From JANXUC01 sp043749225 (GTDB taxonomy: Bacteria > Acidobacteriota > Terriglobia > Terriglobales > Acidobacteriaceae): a stretch of DNA of 6,919 nucleotides. Positions within the stretch are counted from its first letter, which is position 1; every line of letters starts with the position of its first letter. Where the stretch lies: NCBI GenBank assembly GCA_043749225.1, contig JAYVEP010000006.1, forward strand, positions 1 through 6,919, read 5' to 3'. Below the pieces are notes generated by a model. The model was given only the letters and a program-made list of their open reading frames with translations, was not told where the DNA came from and did no database searches. The translations under genes and the position numbers were made by a program. Positions 6,077 through 6,919 of this stretch are shown piece by piece.

Positions 6077-6149
6077 AATCTCTAGATGGCTTTTCCAGTT
6101 CGGCCTGGATTGATTCTTACGAGTTCCCAGGGCACCAGTCTTCGCGATA

Positions 6150-6165
6150 GCGGTTTCCGAACCGC
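6150..6165. repeat. Perfect 6-bp inverted repeat between the TPR gene and the membrane protein gene
   Basis: GCGGTT (6150-6155) and AACCGC (6160-6165) flank a 4-nt loop TCCG. No T-run follows on either strand, so it is not a standard intrinsic terminator. It could be a 3' stabilising hairpin for the TPR mRNA or an operator for the downstream gene. Confidence 0.3.
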
Positions 6166-6198
6166 CACCTTGACCGGCCCTCCGCGCTCGTCGTTTAC

Positions 6199-6204
6199 AA
6201 GGAG
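6199..6204 (+). promoter_or_regulatory. Strong ribosome binding site before a GTG start
   Basis: AAGGAG lies 6 nt before GTG at 6211. It is the best Shine-Dalgarno match in the window and justifies the GTG start; the next in-frame ATG (6331, residue 41) would remove the N-terminal tail. Confidence 0.75.
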
Positions 6205-6210
6205 TCCCGC

Positions 6211-6552
6211 GTGAGCACGAACCCTGAGACTCCAGCGCCGTATCCCTCTCCGCCCGCTTCCGTCTTATCCGGCGACGCGGGCCAGCCCGTGCCTAAACGC
6301 ATTTCGGCTACCGAGATTTGGTCGCGCCGCATGTTCCTCATCACTTTCGTATTACTCTGTACCCTGCTGGGCGTCTTTCTCATCGTTCTACCCTGGCGCC
6401 CCGAATGGACGGATAACCCCCTGTTCGTCGGCCATCCCTCAATTCGAGCAGTTTTTGCGCACCCGTTCTTCCGCGGCCTCTGTTCCGGCTTCGGTCTGCT
6501 GGATCTGTGGATTGCCATCTCGGAAACCGCGCACTATCACGAAGATTTTTAA
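6211..6552 (+). CDS. Small membrane protein of unknown function
   Basis: 113 residues, function not recognised. The first 40 residues are Pro/Ser/Ala-rich and end in a basic stretch (PKRISATEIWSRR, 28-40). A strong transmembrane helix follows at about 41-61 (MFLITFVLLCTLLGVFLIVL). A loop with many aromatic and Pro residues (LPWRPEWTDNP, 60-70; FVGHPSIRAVF, 72-82) leads to a second, weaker hydrophobic stretch (about 86-104), and the tail ends in HYHEDF. The charge pattern suggests the N-terminus is inside, with either one helix or a hairpin. It starts 134 nt after the TPR gene and is followed 54 nt later by the LOG-family gene on the same strand, so the last two may be co-transcribed. It resembles short conserved hypothetical proteins I associate with acidobacteria, but I know of no role. 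Confidence 0.8.
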   Translation: MSTNPETPAPYPSPPASVLSGDAGQPVPKRISATEIWSRRMFLITFVLLCTLLGVFLIVLPWRPEWTDNPLFVGHPSIRAVFAHPFFRGLCSGFGLLDLWIAISETAHYHEDF

Positions 6553-6606
6553 ACCGGGTCCAGAAGCGCCTCGCTTGTGACTTCAGCTCCCGGGAAGAGA
6601 GATTTT

Positions 6607-6919
6607 ATGATTGATGAGCCATTACACCCCGCGCCTCTCGCTTACCTGAACGACGCGTTCGTCAACGGTCCAGATGGTCGCATCCTCCGCATCCTCTCCG
6701 AATACCAGGAGCCTCTCACCCGCTTCCGCCGCGAACAAATCCAGGATACGGTTGTCTTCTTTGGCTCCGCTCGCTTGAAGAGCCCTGAGGACGCAACTGC
6801 GAATTTGCAGGAAGTAAACGCAAATCCCTCCGACGTTTCAGCCGAACATCGCGCCAACGAAAAAAAAGCACTGGCAGCAGTCGATATGTCCCGCTACTAC
6901 GGAGATGCACGCCAGCTCG
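6607..6919 (+). CDS. LOG-family (TIGR00730-like) Rossmann-fold protein, 5' part only
   Basis: The open frame from ATG runs to the window edge (104 full codons). Family members include cytokinin-activating LOG enzymes (nucleoside 5'-monophosphate phosphoribohydrolases), formerly misnamed lysine decarboxylases. Visible here are an N-terminal extension with RILRILSEYQEP (25-36), the first Rossmann strand DTVVFFGSAR (47-56), and a helical insertion ending in AVDMSRYYGDARQL (91-104), the usual lead-in to the nucleotide-binding half. The catalytic PGGxGT-type motif would lie beyond the window, so activity cannot be judged. A purine-rich GGGAAGAGAG (6592-6601) provides the ribosome binding site. The gap to the upstream membrane protein gene is 54 nt. 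Confidence 0.85.
   Translation, partial: MIDEPLHPAPLAYLNDAFVNGPDGRILRILSEYQEPLTRFRREQIQDTVVFFGSARLKSPEDATANLQEVNANPSDVSAEHRANEKKALAAVDMSRYYGDARQL

Noticed and set aside
6170..6199. TTGACC and TTTACA, 18 nt apart, before the membrane protein gene
   Set aside because: The -10 matches only three positions and would put the transcription start on top of the ribosome binding site.

Overview
The window looks like chromosomal DNA of a GC-rich bacterium, most likely an acidobacterium of the Terriglobia/Koribacter kind. That placement is inference: it rests on family resemblance (a glutamine synthetase with a long charged N-terminal extension, a very long TPR protein beginning MVFGFGF, a LOG-family protein with a characteristic N-terminal region). 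No rRNA, tRNA, insertion sequence or CRISPR array is visible. No gene-free stretch exceeds 300 bases; the longest is 2743-3004.

Left part, minus strand: the first 330 codons of a type I glutamine synthetase (1-990, running off the left edge), then a complete exported Cu/Zn superoxide dismutase (1190-1705). The dismutase has every metal ligand, but no Shine-Dalgarno site; a perfect TATAAT lies only 9 nt before its ATG.

Centre-left, plus strand, divergent from sodC: a two-gene unit (1837-2370 and 2389-2742) read here as a toxin-immunity pair. The first gene has a Sec/lipoprotein-type signal followed directly by a domain resembling the RNase A-like toxin of CdiA C-termini. The second is a small cytoplasmic protein resembling CdiI-type immunity proteins. 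No CdiA stalk, CdiB transporter, Rhs/VgrG or PAAR part is present, so this would be an orphan toxin carrying its own export signal. It is the most interesting element of the window.

Centre-right: a 262-bp intergenic region with 10-bp-period direct repeats touching a candidate promoter, and a strong hairpin in the presumed leader. It precedes a 1023-residue TPR protein (3005-6076) with an N-terminal TPR array, a long Ala/Pro/Glu-rich linker and a C-terminal TPR module. This is probably a protein-protein scaffold; its partners cannot be read from the sequence.

Right end, plus strand: a 113-residue membrane protein of unknown function (GTG start, strong ribosome binding site), then the start of a LOG-family (TIGR00730-like, Rossmann-fold) protein cut by the window edge. 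These two may be co-transcribed, with a 54-nt gap.
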